This document shows, piece by piece, positions 1-8,670 of a DNA stretch of 64,000 nucleotides. The stretch comes from Deltaproteobacteria bacterium (GTDB taxonomy: Bacteria > Desulfobacterota > DSM-4660 > Desulfatiglandales > HGW-15), in NCBI GenBank assembly GCA_020060215.1, contig JAGVAP010000074.1:62001-126000 (forward strand), in the 5' to 3' direction. Each line of letters opens with the position of its first letter. Position 1 is the first letter of the stretch. A program made the translations under genes and the position numbers. Under the pieces are notes generated by a model. That model did not search any database and was not told the origin of the DNA. It saw only the letters and a program-made list of their open reading frames with translations.

Positions 1-2
1 GC

Positions 3-1721
3 GGCAGGCCTACCCTCCTCTGGGCAGGACCGGGCTCCAGGCCCGGATTCCTCCACTCCCCAGGGGATCCGGTGCTGGAGGCTGAAAGGCTCGTCGAAAA
101 CCGCACCTTCAGGAATCAGGACGGCACCCTCCTGCTCGGTCTCGGACTCGGATATCTCGCCAAGGCCGTGTTGCGGAAAAAAGAGCCCCACCATCTCCTC
201 TGTGTGGCCGAGGCGATACCCGGCATATTCAGACTGGCCCTGGAGCATAGCGATCTTTCCGATCTCCTTGCGGACGAGGAGACCCACTTCTTCATAGGGG
301 ACGGGATTCGATCCATACTCAACGGATTCAGGCCCCTGCATCTCAAGGCCATCTCCGGGGACTTCAACAAGCTCGCGCTCCCGCCTTTTCTGGAGATCTA
401 CAACGGCTTCTATGACGAAATGGAGATCCGAATCCATGAGCACCTGACCAGCCTGAGACAGGGGTTCATTACATTCCGCGCAACCATGGACGCGTCCGTT
501 TCCAACCTCTTCGAAAACATCCCCGCTTTCATGCGCTCCCAGGCCGTGGACAGCCTCAAGGGACTCCTGAGAGGCAAACCCGCGATCGTCGTTGCAGCGG
601 GACCGTCCCTGTCCACGGAGATGGCCAAGCTGAAGAAGGTCAGGTCCAGGTGCTTTCTCATCGGTGTCGACACCGCCTTGAAGCCTTTGCTGGAGAACGG
701 CTTTGTGCCGGATCTTGCGGTCACCTGCGACCCGCAGCCGCTCGCGTACCGGAAGATCGCCGCCGTGCCCCGGGAGTATCTCCCGCAAGTGCCGTTGATC
801 TTCTGCCCGGATGCATGTTCGAAGGTCGTGGGGTCTTTCGGTGCGACCCGGTTCGTGACGAACTCCGACACTTCCCTGAGCCGGTGGCTGCTCAAGGGCA
901 GGAGCGTCTCTCAATTGCCTTTTTCCGGTACGGTGGCGCATTTCGGATTTGCGGTGGCCTCCTACATGGCCGCGGACCCGATCATTCTGGTGGGGCTGGA
1001 TCTCTCTTTTCCTGGCGAGAGCTCCCATGCGGACGGCTGCACCGCCACCTGGGAGATCGACATGAAGGCGTGGACCAACCTGATTGCGGTCCCCTCCAAC
1101 GGCGGAGGCCAGGCAAGGACGACCCTCCCGTTCATCACCATGATCCGGCAGTTCGAGACCGATATCGAAAAGACCGGGGCACGGTGCATCAACGTCTCCA
1201 GGGACGGGGCGCGGATCAGGGGGGCCGAGTGGATGGACCTTGAAGAGGCCGCAGGTCCGGGCGGCGGGACTTCGATTGACTTCATGCCCCTTCTGGCCGA
1301 AGCTTACGGGCAGGGCCTGAGGATCCCGAAAGAGGAGTTCCTCTCCCGCTTGAAATGGCTCCTCCGCGAGTTGGAAGAGATGGCGGAGCGGGTGGCGGTC
1401 TCGAATCCTGTCTCAGGGTCATGCTGCACCGGGAAAATGGCGGATGCCTTTACCGCCTGCATGGGACAGGAGGCCCTTCTGAACATCCTCTTCGATTACT
1501 TCCCCAGGTACCTGCTCTCCTTCCACACCCTGCCGGAGGAGGGTTTTCCAAAGCCCGAACGGATGCGGGGTTCCGGATACGAGGAGCGGGTAACCCTGTT
1601 CCTGGAGGAAGCCCGGGAGATCATTCCCCTCCTGAAGGAGGGCTGCCTGGAGACGATCCGCAAACTGGACAATCCCCTTTGCCCTTACGGAGGGTGTGGC
1701 TCTCCGCCCGGCCGGGCCTAG
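3..1721 (+). CDS. MptE/MAF-like DUF115 protein, 5' end cut by window edge
   Basis: Probable motility-associated factor (DUF115, 6-hydroxymethylpterin pyrophosphokinase MptE-like fold). In other flagellated bacteria such proteins are encoded with flagellin and are required for its glycosylation. The frame is open to the left edge. The residues just before the first GTG (position 72) read LHSPGDPVLEAERLV, which resembles the conserved LHS-x-DP-x-EAxR stretch of the family, so the GTG is unlikely to be the real start. A nucleotide-binding-like segment GKPAIVVAAGPSL begins near position 568 and is followed by VPDLAVTCDPQP and ILVGLDLSFPG, all typical of the family. The C-terminal 150 residues are helical. 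It is the first visible gene of a run of glycosyltransferases. The family call is fairly sure; the substrate is inferred from context. Confidence 0.75.
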   Translation, partial: GRPTLLWAGPGSRPGFLHSPGDPVLEAERLVENRTFRNQDGTLLLGLGLGYLAKAVLRKKEPHHLLCVAEAIPGIFRLALEHSDLSDLLADEETHFFIGDGIRSILNGFRPLHLKAISGDFNKLALPPFLEIYNGFYDEMEIRIHEHLTSLRQGFITFRATMDASVSNLFENIPAFMRSQAVDSLKGLLRGKPAIVVAAGPSLSTEMAKLKKVRSRCFLIGVDTALKPLLENGFVPDLAVTCDPQPLAYRKIAAVPREYLPQVPLIFCPDACSKVVGSFGATRFVTNSDTSLSRWLLKGRSVSQLPFSGTVAHFGFAVASYMAADPIILVGLDLSFPGESSHADGCTATWEIDMKAWTNLIAVPSNGGGQARTTLPFITMIRQFETDIEKTGARCINVSRDGARIRGAEWMDLEEAAGPGGGTSIDFMPLLAEAYGQGLRIPKEEFLSRLKWLLRELEEMAERVAVSNPVSGSCCTGKMADAFTACMGQEALLNILFDYFPRYLLSFHTLPEEGFPKPERMRGSGYEERVTLFLEEAREIIPLLKEGCLETIRKLDNPLCPYGGCGSPPGRA

Positions 1722-1962
1722 TACTTTCGCCGAGCGCAGGGCAGCACGGCCAGGCCCTGCGCCATTTTCAAGGAGCTGAACCCTAGCGTTGCACAAATTC
1801 GGGTACCTTCGTAGGAATTCACTGGCAGTGAGATCGAAAAGGGCAATGCTCGGTATTCACGACTGACAATATTCCTCCACAATTCATGTAGCCTCCCCAT
1901 TTGCGAAGACGACATTGCCCTTGTTTTATGCAACTAGTGAGGTAAAGTCTACCACGGATTCC
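1722..1962. other. intergenic region, no gene seen
   Basis: About 240 bases separate the MptE-like gene from the next glycosyltransferase. I see no stable hairpin followed by a T-run and no convincing promoter. A TTG at 1915 could extend the downstream frame by 16 residues, but it lacks a good ribosome binding site. Confidence 0.4.
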
Positions 1963-3504
1963 ATGAGACCCCCAGTGATCGAAAGAATTGTCCCACCCGA
2001 TGTAGAGGAGATACTCCGCCGGGGTGAAGCGCTCTTCTCGGAGGGGAGGGTTCCCGAGGCCGTCGAACTGTTCGCCAACGCCGTCAGACTGGCCCCTGAG
2101 AACACCAGGTGCCTGAACGACCTCGGGGTGGCCTCCTTCCATCTGGGCGACTTCGACATGGCCGAGGAATTCCTGGTCAAGGCGCTCCGGCTCAACCGCA
2201 GGGAGCCGGATGCGCTGCAGAACCTTCAAGGGGTCTACTCGAGAAGAGAGCCGGAGAAAGCCGAGAGACTCCGCAGACTCATGGGACGTGAAGAGAACCG
2301 CCCCTTTGAGACCAGTTCACGGATTCCGCCCTCCAAACGGATCCTCGTGATCAACAACCTTTTCCCCCCGCAGGAACTGGGGGGATACGGCAGGGTCATG
2401 GCCGACTATGTCTCCATCCTCAGGAATCGTGGGCACCATGTCCACGTACTCACCTCGGACACCCGGTACCTGGGAGAGCCCGGCTCAGGGCCGGGTGTCG
2501 AAAGGACCCTCCTGCTTTTTGGAGAATGGTCGAGCAAAGGGATGGAGGAATACGACAGGGAGATGATCCTCTCCACCCTCCGGAGGAACGACTCGGTGAT
2601 CAGGGAGACCCTGGATCGAATCCGGCCGGACCTCTGCCTGGTCGGGAATATCGATCTTCTGAGCGCTTTTGTATTCCAACCCCTGTTCGAGAGAGATATC
2701 CCGGTGCTCCATCGAATGGGGAACGAGTTCATCGGCTATCCTGTTCCGGATGCCCCCACCAACCCCCTCTACCATGTGGCCACCCCCAGTCACTGGCTCA
2801 AGGAGGACGCCGTCCGCAGAGGGTACCCTTTCCACGATGCGTTCCTGATTCCATCCGGCGCCTTCGTCAGGGAATTCGAAATGGTCTTTCCCCCGGCCAC
2901 GGACAGGCTCCGCATCGCCTACGCAGGGCTGGTGAACGGTTACAAGGGACCCCAGGTGCTGATCGAGGCCCTGGAAATGCTGGACCGTAGAGGTGTGGAT
3001 TTTTCCTGTTCCATGGCGGGCGGCACCTTTGACGAGGAGTTCGCCGCAGGGTTGAAGGAGACGGTCAGCGATCTCGGGCTCGGGGAAAAGGTGCGGTTCA
3101 CCGGTTTCCTCAGCCGGGAAGAGCTCAAGGACCTCTATGCGAGACACAACGTGCTGGTCTTCCCCTCCCTCGTGAACGAGACCTTCGGCATCAGCCAGGT
3201 GGAGGCCATGGCCGCGGGTCTTCTCGTGATCACAAGCGGGACCGGCGGCGCTCGAGAGGTGGTCAAGGACGGGGAAAGCGGCCTCTGGTTTGAGCCGGGC
3301 AACTCCACCCAACTGGCAGTACTCTTGGAGGACCTGACGAAAGATCGTTACCGATGGGAGAATATAGCCGCACAGGGGCGGAAGAGGGCTCTCGAGCAGT
3401 TCGATATCGAAAAATCGGTGGACTTGATCGAGAAGGCGTTCGCGGAGATGCTCTTGGGGACAACTTACAGGATACTTTCTGTAGTGAGATCTCCCCTGAG
3501 GTAA
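1963..3504 (+). CDS. TPR-GT4 glycosyltransferase
   Basis: Cytoplasmic glycosyltransferase of the GT4 (group 1) type with an N-terminal TPR module. Residues about 14-85 form two or three TPR-like helical pairs (for example NDLGVASFHLGDFDMAEEFL). The GT-B N-domain starts near residue 125 with RILVINNLFPPQELGGYGRV. The C-domain carries VRFTGFLSREEL and the NETFGISQVEAMAAG stretch, whose glutamates are the EX7E-type nucleotide-sugar motif. I chose the ATG at 1963 because the protein after it starts cleanly; a TTG at 1915 is possible. Its last 40 bases overlap the convergent GT41-like gene. TPR-GT fusions recur three more times here, suggesting shared recognition of a protein substrate. Confidence 0.8.
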   Translation: MRPPVIERIVPPDVEEILRRGEALFSEGRVPEAVELFANAVRLAPENTRCLNDLGVASFHLGDFDMAEEFLVKALRLNRREPDALQNLQGVYSRREPEKAERLRRLMGREENRPFETSSRIPPSKRILVINNLFPPQELGGYGRVMADYVSILRNRGHHVHVLTSDTRYLGEPGSGPGVERTLLLFGEWSSKGMEEYDREMILSTLRRNDSVIRETLDRIRPDLCLVGNIDLLSAFVFQPLFERDIPVLHRMGNEFIGYPVPDAPTNPLYHVATPSHWLKEDAVRRGYPFHDAFLIPSGAFVREFEMVFPPATDRLRIAYAGLVNGYKGPQVLIEALEMLDRRGVDFSCSMAGGTFDEEFAAGLKETVSDLGLGEKVRFTGFLSREELKDLYARHNVLVFPSLVNETFGISQVEAMAAGLLVITSGTGGAREVVKDGESGLWFEPGNSTQLAVLLEDLTKDRYRWENIAAQGRKRALEQFDIEKSVDLIEKAFAEMLLGTTYRILSVVRSPLR

Positions 3505-5705
3505 CGCTCCCACATGATGAGGTAAGCCTTTTCCAGATCCCTCACGTAGTCCACTGCATGACGCCGCACCGTTTCCATATAGGCCTTTTTCGCTTTGGCC
3601 CTGACAGGCTCCAGCATTCCGGGGTTCTGAATCAGGAGAACAGCCTTGTCCACATACTCCTCCTCGCAACCGGCTGTGGTCTCCTCCACACCCAGAACGC
3701 TCAGCATGCTGAACGAGGTCCTCTGGACATGACGATCGCCCACCAGGGTCAACACCGGCACTCCCATGGCAAGGGCCTCGTAGCTGGTGGTGGTCCCCGC
3801 ATAGGGGAAGGGGTCGAGGGCCAGGGCTGCAACGGAGTACCTGGCCCGATGGAGTTCCTCTGTCTTCGCCCGCGGGAGGAAGAAGACTCTTTGCCGGTTT
3901 TCCGAGGAGAAATGAGAAAGGATGTTCTCCCGGAGATCGTCTCTCCGCGAATGGCCGCAGCCGAGGGCCAGGACCGCATCGGGGCAGCGCGCGATCATTC
4001 GGTCCCAGAGCCGAAGCACTTCGGGCCTGAGCTTGCCGGCCCGGTTCAGGGAGATCAGGATGGTCTTTCCAGGGGGCAGACCCAGATCCTCCCTGGTGGG
4101 GGGATCGGCACTTCTGAGGACCGGGTAGAAGGGCAGAAACCCCTCGGGGAGGTAGACGTGTTTTTCCAGGCAGCAGGATGCGGAGGACGGCGTCTCGGCC
4201 CGGTGATCCGTGATGCGATAATCCATGGTCCTGAGTCCGGTCGTATTGGGATACCCGATCATGGTCACCTGGACAGGCGCGGGCTTGAGGGCAAAGACAT
4301 CCATTCGGTTTCCCCGGGTGTGGCCGGCCAGATCCACCAGGATGTGGATCCGGTCCCGGTAGATCTTCGAGGCAAGCTCCCGAGTGCTCAAGGCGTGTAC
4401 GTTTGAAAAGGACGCGACCGAACCCCTGATCTGCTCTGTGAGGTCATCTTCTCTCCGGTCCGCGGCATAACAGTAGATCTCACAGATCTCCGGATCATGG
4501 TGGATTGCGATTTCCCTGAAGAACCACCCCACGGAATGCCTGCAGAGATCGGGAGAGACATACCCGACCCGGATCTTCTCGGCTTCATGGATGAGGGGAG
4601 TGAAGTCGAACCGTCTGCGCCCGTTGATTCTTGCCGCAGCCCTCTGCGAATGGCCGCCCCACAAGAGGTGCTTCTCATAGACCACCCGATCGGGCAACGG
4701 GAAGGAATGGAGCATGAAGAGGACGCTCGAGAGCAGGGAGGCCTCGGACTCGGAAAAGGGATGGCGGACGATCCTTTCCATGAGCGGATCGACCCTGCCC
4801 CAGTCAGCGATCTTGGAAAAGACACGGACCGCCCCTATCCACGATTGGACCGCATCAGGGCAGTGGTTCAGTGCCGCCTCCTGGGTCGCGATCTCCTCGT
4901 CCAGGTCTCCGATCCGCTCGAAGGCAAGACCGAGGTTGTAGAAACCGTCCGCAGAACGGGGGTTCACGGCCACGGCCTTTTTGAAACACGCGACCGCATC
5001 ACCCTCCTTTCCCTCCATGGCCATGAGGACGCCGAGGTTCAGATGGGCATCGGAAGAGGCCGGATCGACTCGAAGCGCAGACCGGAAGGAAAGGGCGGCC
5101 GCTGCGGTGTCCCCTTCCCTCATGCTGATCATCCCCAGCGTGTAGTGGGCTGCGGCCTGGGCCGGTTGGGCCTCCAGGGACTTCAAACAGGCCGTCCTCC
5201 CTTCCTCGTGACGCCCCACGGAGGAAAGGAGCGAGCCGAGGACATTCAGGGCATCGTGATCGCGGGGGTTTGCGGCGAGCACATCATTCAATGCATCGAT
5301 AGCCTTTTCATGCGCCCCCATCTCCCGGTAGAGATTCGCGAGATTGAACCGGGCCTCGACGAAGTCAGGCCTGAGGTCCAATGCCCTGGAGAGCGAACGG
5401 ACCGCCCCATCTTTGTCGCCGACCCTTTTCAGTGCTGTGGCCAGCGTATTCAGGCCGTCGGGGTAATCCGGGTTCAGATGAACGGCTTTGCGCAGAAGAC
5501 CGATCGCCTCTTCGATCTCTTCCCGGGACAGGAGGATGAGCCCCAGATTGTGGAGGGCCGCCCAGTCATCGGGTCTCCGGTCGAGGGTGCGGCGATAGAG
5601 ATGGATGGCCTTTTCCAGGTCCCCCCGGAGGTGAGCTTCCACCGCCTGTTTGAAAAGATCTTCCTGCACGATGCCTTCTCTCCCGTGAACGCGTCCGTGC
5701 GGCAT
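3465..5705 (-). CDS. TPR O-GlcNAc transferase-like protein (GT41, SPINDLY type)
   Basis: The protein has about nine TPR units (residues about 10-300) followed by a GT41 catalytic region similar to eukaryotic O-GlcNAc transferase and SPINDLY. GT41 signatures are visible: SPDLCRHSVGWFF with the conserved His, DLAGHTRGNRMDVFALKPAP, QVTMIGYPNTTGLRTMDY, LISLNRAGKLRPEVLRLW with the conserved Lys, and DPFPYAGTTTSYEALAMGVP. It probably adds a sugar to Ser/Thr of a cytoplasmic protein; flagellin is the inferred target from the neighbourhood. It is the only gene of the island on the minus strand. The ATG at 5705 has no clear ribosome binding site; a GTG at 5669, preceded by a GAGAAGG, is a plausible alternative start. 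Family assignment is strong; sugar and substrate are unknown. Confidence 0.85.
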   Translation of the reverse strand: MPHGRVHGREGIVQEDLFKQAVEAHLRGDLEKAIHLYRRTLDRRPDDWAALHNLGLILLSREEIEEAIGLLRKAVHLNPDYPDGLNTLATALKRVGDKDGAVRSLSRALDLRPDFVEARFNLANLYREMGAHEKAIDALNDVLAANPRDHDALNVLGSLLSSVGRHEEGRTACLKSLEAQPAQAAAHYTLGMISMREGDTAAAALSFRSALRVDPASSDAHLNLGVLMAMEGKEGDAVACFKKAVAVNPRSADGFYNLGLAFERIGDLDEEIATQEAALNHCPDAVQSWIGAVRVFSKIADWGRVDPLMERIVRHPFSESEASLLSSVLFMLHSFPLPDRVVYEKHLLWGGHSQRAAARINGRRRFDFTPLIHEAEKIRVGYVSPDLCRHSVGWFFREIAIHHDPEICEIYCYAADRREDDLTEQIRGSVASFSNVHALSTRELASKIYRDRIHILVDLAGHTRGNRMDVFALKPAPVQVTMIGYPNTTGLRTMDYRITDHRAETPSSASCCLEKHVYLPEGFLPFYPVLRSADPPTREDLGLPPGKTILISLNRAGKLRPEVLRLWDRMIARCPDAVLALGCGHSRRDDLRENILSHFSSENRQRVFFLPRAKTEELHRARYSVAALALDPFPYAGTTTSYEALAMGVPVLTLVGDRHVQRTSFSMLSVLGVEETTAGCEEEYVDKAVLLIQNPGMLEPVRAKAKKAYMETVRRHAVDYVRDLEKAYLIMWERYLRGDLTTESIL

Positions 5706-5779
5706 GGGCTTGAGCCCGAAGCCCCGGCATCCAACCGGGCTCCCGGTCCTGCGGACATGGACACGGTTTCCGCCCGATC

Positions 5780-6904
5780 ATGCAGCTTATAGAGGCCACT
5801 CAGGACATCCGTTTCCAGCATGCCGTATTCGGCGAGGGCTCCCTTGCAAGGGGAAAAACCTATTACACCTTCGGCCACTTTGCAAGGGAAACGGCCTCCA
5901 GAGGCATGGCGAACATAGTCGTAAAGCCGTGGTCTGAGGTCCTCCATTTCAAACCGTCTCACCTGGCCATGAAGGGGGGGCCCAGAAAGATCCTGCTCTT
6001 CTTCTCGGGAGGGCTTGGAGATGCGGTCACGGCCGGAATCGTTCTGCCCCACGCAGCCGTGAAGCATGGCCTCTCGATCGACCTCTGCTGTGCAGAGGAC
6101 AAATGGGAGCACATCCTCCGACCGATGGGGTTGAAAGGGCGGCGCGTCCCCTACCCCCCGGACTTGGAGATCCTCGACCGCTACGAGGCCGTGCTGACGG
6201 ACCTCACGGATTTCTATTCCGAGCGTGACGGCCTGAGGACCTCACCCGTGATCCAGCTCATCAAGGGCTTCCGGCTGGATGACCCCGTCCCCGAGCCCCG
6301 CTACGAGATTCCCGCCGAGGTCAGGGAAAGGTGCAGGCTGGTTCATTCAGTCAATCCCAGAATCGCCGTGAACTTCGACTCGCAGGGGTTCGTCAAGTCC
6401 TATCCTGAGCACCTTCGGGAAAGCCTTGTGGACAAACTGACCACGTCGGGTCTGGAGGTGTTGCTCCTGGGCTCGAAGGCAAAGGGGAGCGTTCCATCCT
6501 TGCCCGGGAATCGAACCGGCAACCACGGTCCACTCCCCTCTCTCCTCGCCCGAATGCCGGTTCGCGATCTCAGGGGCGCCACCACGATCCCGGAGCTTGC
6601 CGCCCTGGTCGAGCAGGTGGACCTCGTCCTGGGTGTGGACTCCTTCATCGCCCATCTCTCCAACCTTCTATCGAGGCCGACCATGGTGCTCCTGTCCACG
6701 ACCTCCCCGGCCTCCTTCTCATGGCATCGATTCGTGACATGCCTTCCGAGCACACTCGAATGCTCACCCTGCTTTTCCCTCTTCGACCGATGCCCGAAGG
6801 GGTATCCGGTGTGCAGGGCCCTGGACGCCGCCCAGATCAACCCTGACGCAATTGCGGAGGCGGTGCTGGAGCGACTGGCGGGTGCGGCAAAGGACGGAGC
6901 ATGA
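5780..6904 (+). CDS. GT9-like (heptosyltransferase-family) glycosyltransferase
   Basis: GT-B fold protein resembling GT9 (ADP-heptose:LPS heptosyltransferase) enzymes. The first about 60 residues are an extra leader (RFQHAVFGEGSLARGKTYY), followed by the N-domain strand KILLFFSGGLGDAVTAGIVLP. The C-domain has IPELAALVEQVDLVLGVDSFIAHL, the usual GT9 acceptor/donor loop D-(S/T)-x3-H, and an ECSPCF cysteine pair near the end. A segment near residues 235-260 (SVPSLPGNRTGNHGPLPSLL) looks like an insertion. The stop overlaps the next start as ATGA, indicating translational coupling with the radical SAM gene. In this context it may build a flagellin or surface glycan rather than LPS core. Confidence 0.75.
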   Translation: MQLIEATQDIRFQHAVFGEGSLARGKTYYTFGHFARETASRGMANIVVKPWSEVLHFKPSHLAMKGGPRKILLFFSGGLGDAVTAGIVLPHAAVKHGLSIDLCCAEDKWEHILRPMGLKGRRVPYPPDLEILDRYEAVLTDLTDFYSERDGLRTSPVIQLIKGFRLDDPVPEPRYEIPAEVRERCRLVHSVNPRIAVNFDSQGFVKSYPEHLRESLVDKLTTSGLEVLLLGSKAKGSVPSLPGNRTGNHGPLPSLLARMPVRDLRGATTIPELAALVEQVDLVLGVDSFIAHLSNLLSRPTMVLLSTTSPASFSWHRFVTCLPSTLECSPCFSLFDRCPKGYPVCRALDAAQINPDAIAEAVLERLAGAAKDGA

Positions 6905-8670
6905 GAATCCTTCTTCTCTATCCCCCTCCCTGGAAGATCCCGGCTCCCGGTCAGGAGCCCGACCCTCACGGGGAAGGACCCCCAAGACACTGGGGAGCGG
7001 AGAGTCGCTTCTGCGGCGACGAGCTTACGCTGCCCTATGGCCTGCTCACACTGGCAGCCCAGGCCAAGCGCGCCGGACATGAGGTCACCATACTGAACCT
7101 CTATGCCTTTGCCTGGCAGGACGTGGCCGAAATCGTCAACCGGTTCCCCGCCGATCTGTTCGGGCTGTCCTCCTTCACCTCGAATCGGAGAGGGACGCTC
7201 TCCCTCGCCCACCTCCTCCGCGATCTCCACCCCGGATCCACCATTGTCCTCGGCGGCCCTCATGCGAGTGCGCTTCCCGTGGAGATGATGGAGCACTGTG
7301 AGGCGGTCGACGGGGTGGTTACCGGAGAAGGGGAATCGACCTTCCTGGAGCTCGTGGCGCGGCTGGAGACCGGGCGCTCTCCGGAAGGGACGGCCGGCCT
7401 TTGGTGGCGATCGGGGGGTCGCATAGAAACCGGTCCGCCGCGGGAACGGATCCATGAACTCGACTCCCTGGCTTCTCCTTATGATTACTGCAAGGGCCAT
7501 ATCCTTTTGACCTCGAGAGGCTGCCCCGGTCGATGCACCTACTGCGGGTCCCCCGCCCTCTGGGGTTCCAAGGTGAGATTTCACTCGGCAGAGTACACCC
7601 TCTCCATGCTGGAGCGAATGGTCCGCAACCAGGGGATCTCCTACATCAACGTCAAGGACGACACCTTCACGGCCGACCGGAAGAGGGTCCTCCGGATCTG
7701 CGAGGGGATCGAAAGAAGAGGACTCCGGTTCCTATGGAGTTGCGATACGAGGGTGGACGCCCTGGACGAAGAGGTTCTGTACGCCATGCGCAGGGCCGGC
7801 TGTCAGATGATCAGCCTCGGAGTCGAATCCGGTTCTCCGGAGATCCTGGAAAGCATCGGGAAAAGGACCACCCCCGAACGTACGCTGCAGGCCACGGACA
7901 TGGCCCGGGGGTTCGGGTTCCGGATCAGGTTCTACATGATGGCATGCAACAGGGGGGAGACCGCGGAAACCCTCCAGACCAGCATGGATTTCATCCAAAA
8001 GGCGAGACCCAATGAATTCCTCTTCTCGTTCCTGACGCTCTATCCCGGCACCGAGGAGTTCGAGATGGCGGTCCTGAACGGACGGGCGAGCAGGGAGATG
8101 TTCTTCTCCAGCGACAAGCACTACTTCAACTATTTCCCGGAGAACATCTACGAACCGCGCATGAGAGCGCTGATCGACCGGATCCATAACCGCCCCGGGG
8201 TCGTATCCTTCTGGGAATACGGGGTGGCTGAGCGGGAGAAGATCTTGGAGGTGTTTCCTCATCTCGCGGCGGCACACATGGATCTTGGGAAGGCCCTTTT
8301 CCTGTCAGGCGACCCGGTTGGGGCGGAGGAGAGCGTCCTCCGGGCCATGAAGATGGGTTTCCCCCTCCCCGGGCTGGGATACAACTATCTTGCCGCAATA
8401 AGGGCGAGACGGCGGGACATCCGCGGAGCGGTCGGGTACCTGGGCGCCGCGAAGAAGTGCGGCGATTTTTTCGCCGTGGAGGAGAATCTGAAGTCCATCC
8501 GCAGATGGCTGTCCACAGGAGGAATGCGAGGGGGTGCGCCCCCTGACATGGTCGTCTACCACGAATTCGAGAAAAGCCGGTCGGGGATTCAGCCTGTGGT
8601 CCCTGCGCCGATCACGATCGTTGAGCCATCCCTACCCGAAAGGGCGGCCAGTTGGAATCCCGTCCCATGA
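6901..8670 (+). CDS. B12-binding-type radical SAM protein
   Basis: Radical SAM enzyme with an N-terminal cobalamin-binding-like Rossmann domain (residues about 1-150, including TIVLGGPHASALP and VDGVVTGEGESTF) and a radical SAM barrel with C208-x3-C212-x2-C215 (CPGRCTYC) binding the 4Fe-4S cluster. Further signatures are INVKDDTFTADRKRVLRIC and ISLGVESGSPEILE. The C-terminal about 150 residues look TPR-like (AHMDLGKALFLSGDPVGAEESVL). No DxHxxG motif is seen, as in many members of this class. Related enzymes methylate or rearrange unactivated carbons. Here it lies between glycosyltransferases with ATGA overlaps on both sides, so a sugar or glycan modification is inferred, not shown. Confidence 0.8.
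   Translation: MRILLLYPPPWKIPAPGQEPDPHGEGPPRHWGAESRFCGDELTLPYGLLTLAAQAKRAGHEVTILNLYAFAWQDVAEIVNRFPADLFGLSSFTSNRRGTLSLAHLLRDLHPGSTIVLGGPHASALPVEMMEHCEAVDGVVTGEGESTFLELVARLETGRSPEGTAGLWWRSGGRIETGPPRERIHELDSLASPYDYCKGHILLTSRGCPGRCTYCGSPALWGSKVRFHSAEYTLSMLERMVRNQGISYINVKDDTFTADRKRVLRICEGIERRGLRFLWSCDTRVDALDEEVLYAMRRAGCQMISLGVESGSPEILESIGKRTTPERTLQATDMARGFGFRIRFYMMACNRGETAETLQTSMDFIQKARPNEFLFSFLTLYPGTEEFEMAVLNGRASREMFFSSDKHYFNYFPENIYEPRMRALIDRIHNRPGVVSFWEYGVAEREKILEVFPHLAAAHMDLGKALFLSGDPVGAEESVLRAMKMGFPLPGLGYNYLAAIRARRRDIRGAVGYLGAAKKCGDFFAVEENLKSIRRWLSTGGMRGGAPPDMVVYHEFEKSRSGIQPVVPAPITIVEPSLPERAASWNPVP

Noticed and set aside
3354..4406. Long plus-strand open frame opposite the GT41-like gene (and a similar one at 4497-5792)
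   Set aside because: They lie entirely on the antisense of a gene with clear GT41 and TPR motifs. The products are Gly/Arg/Pro-rich with no recognisable domain, as expected from high-GC antisense frames.
6490..6530. tRNA-like GGAATCGAACC sequence on the minus strand
   Set aside because: The T-arm does not pair, no acceptor or anticodon arms fit, and the stretch is inside the GT9 gene.
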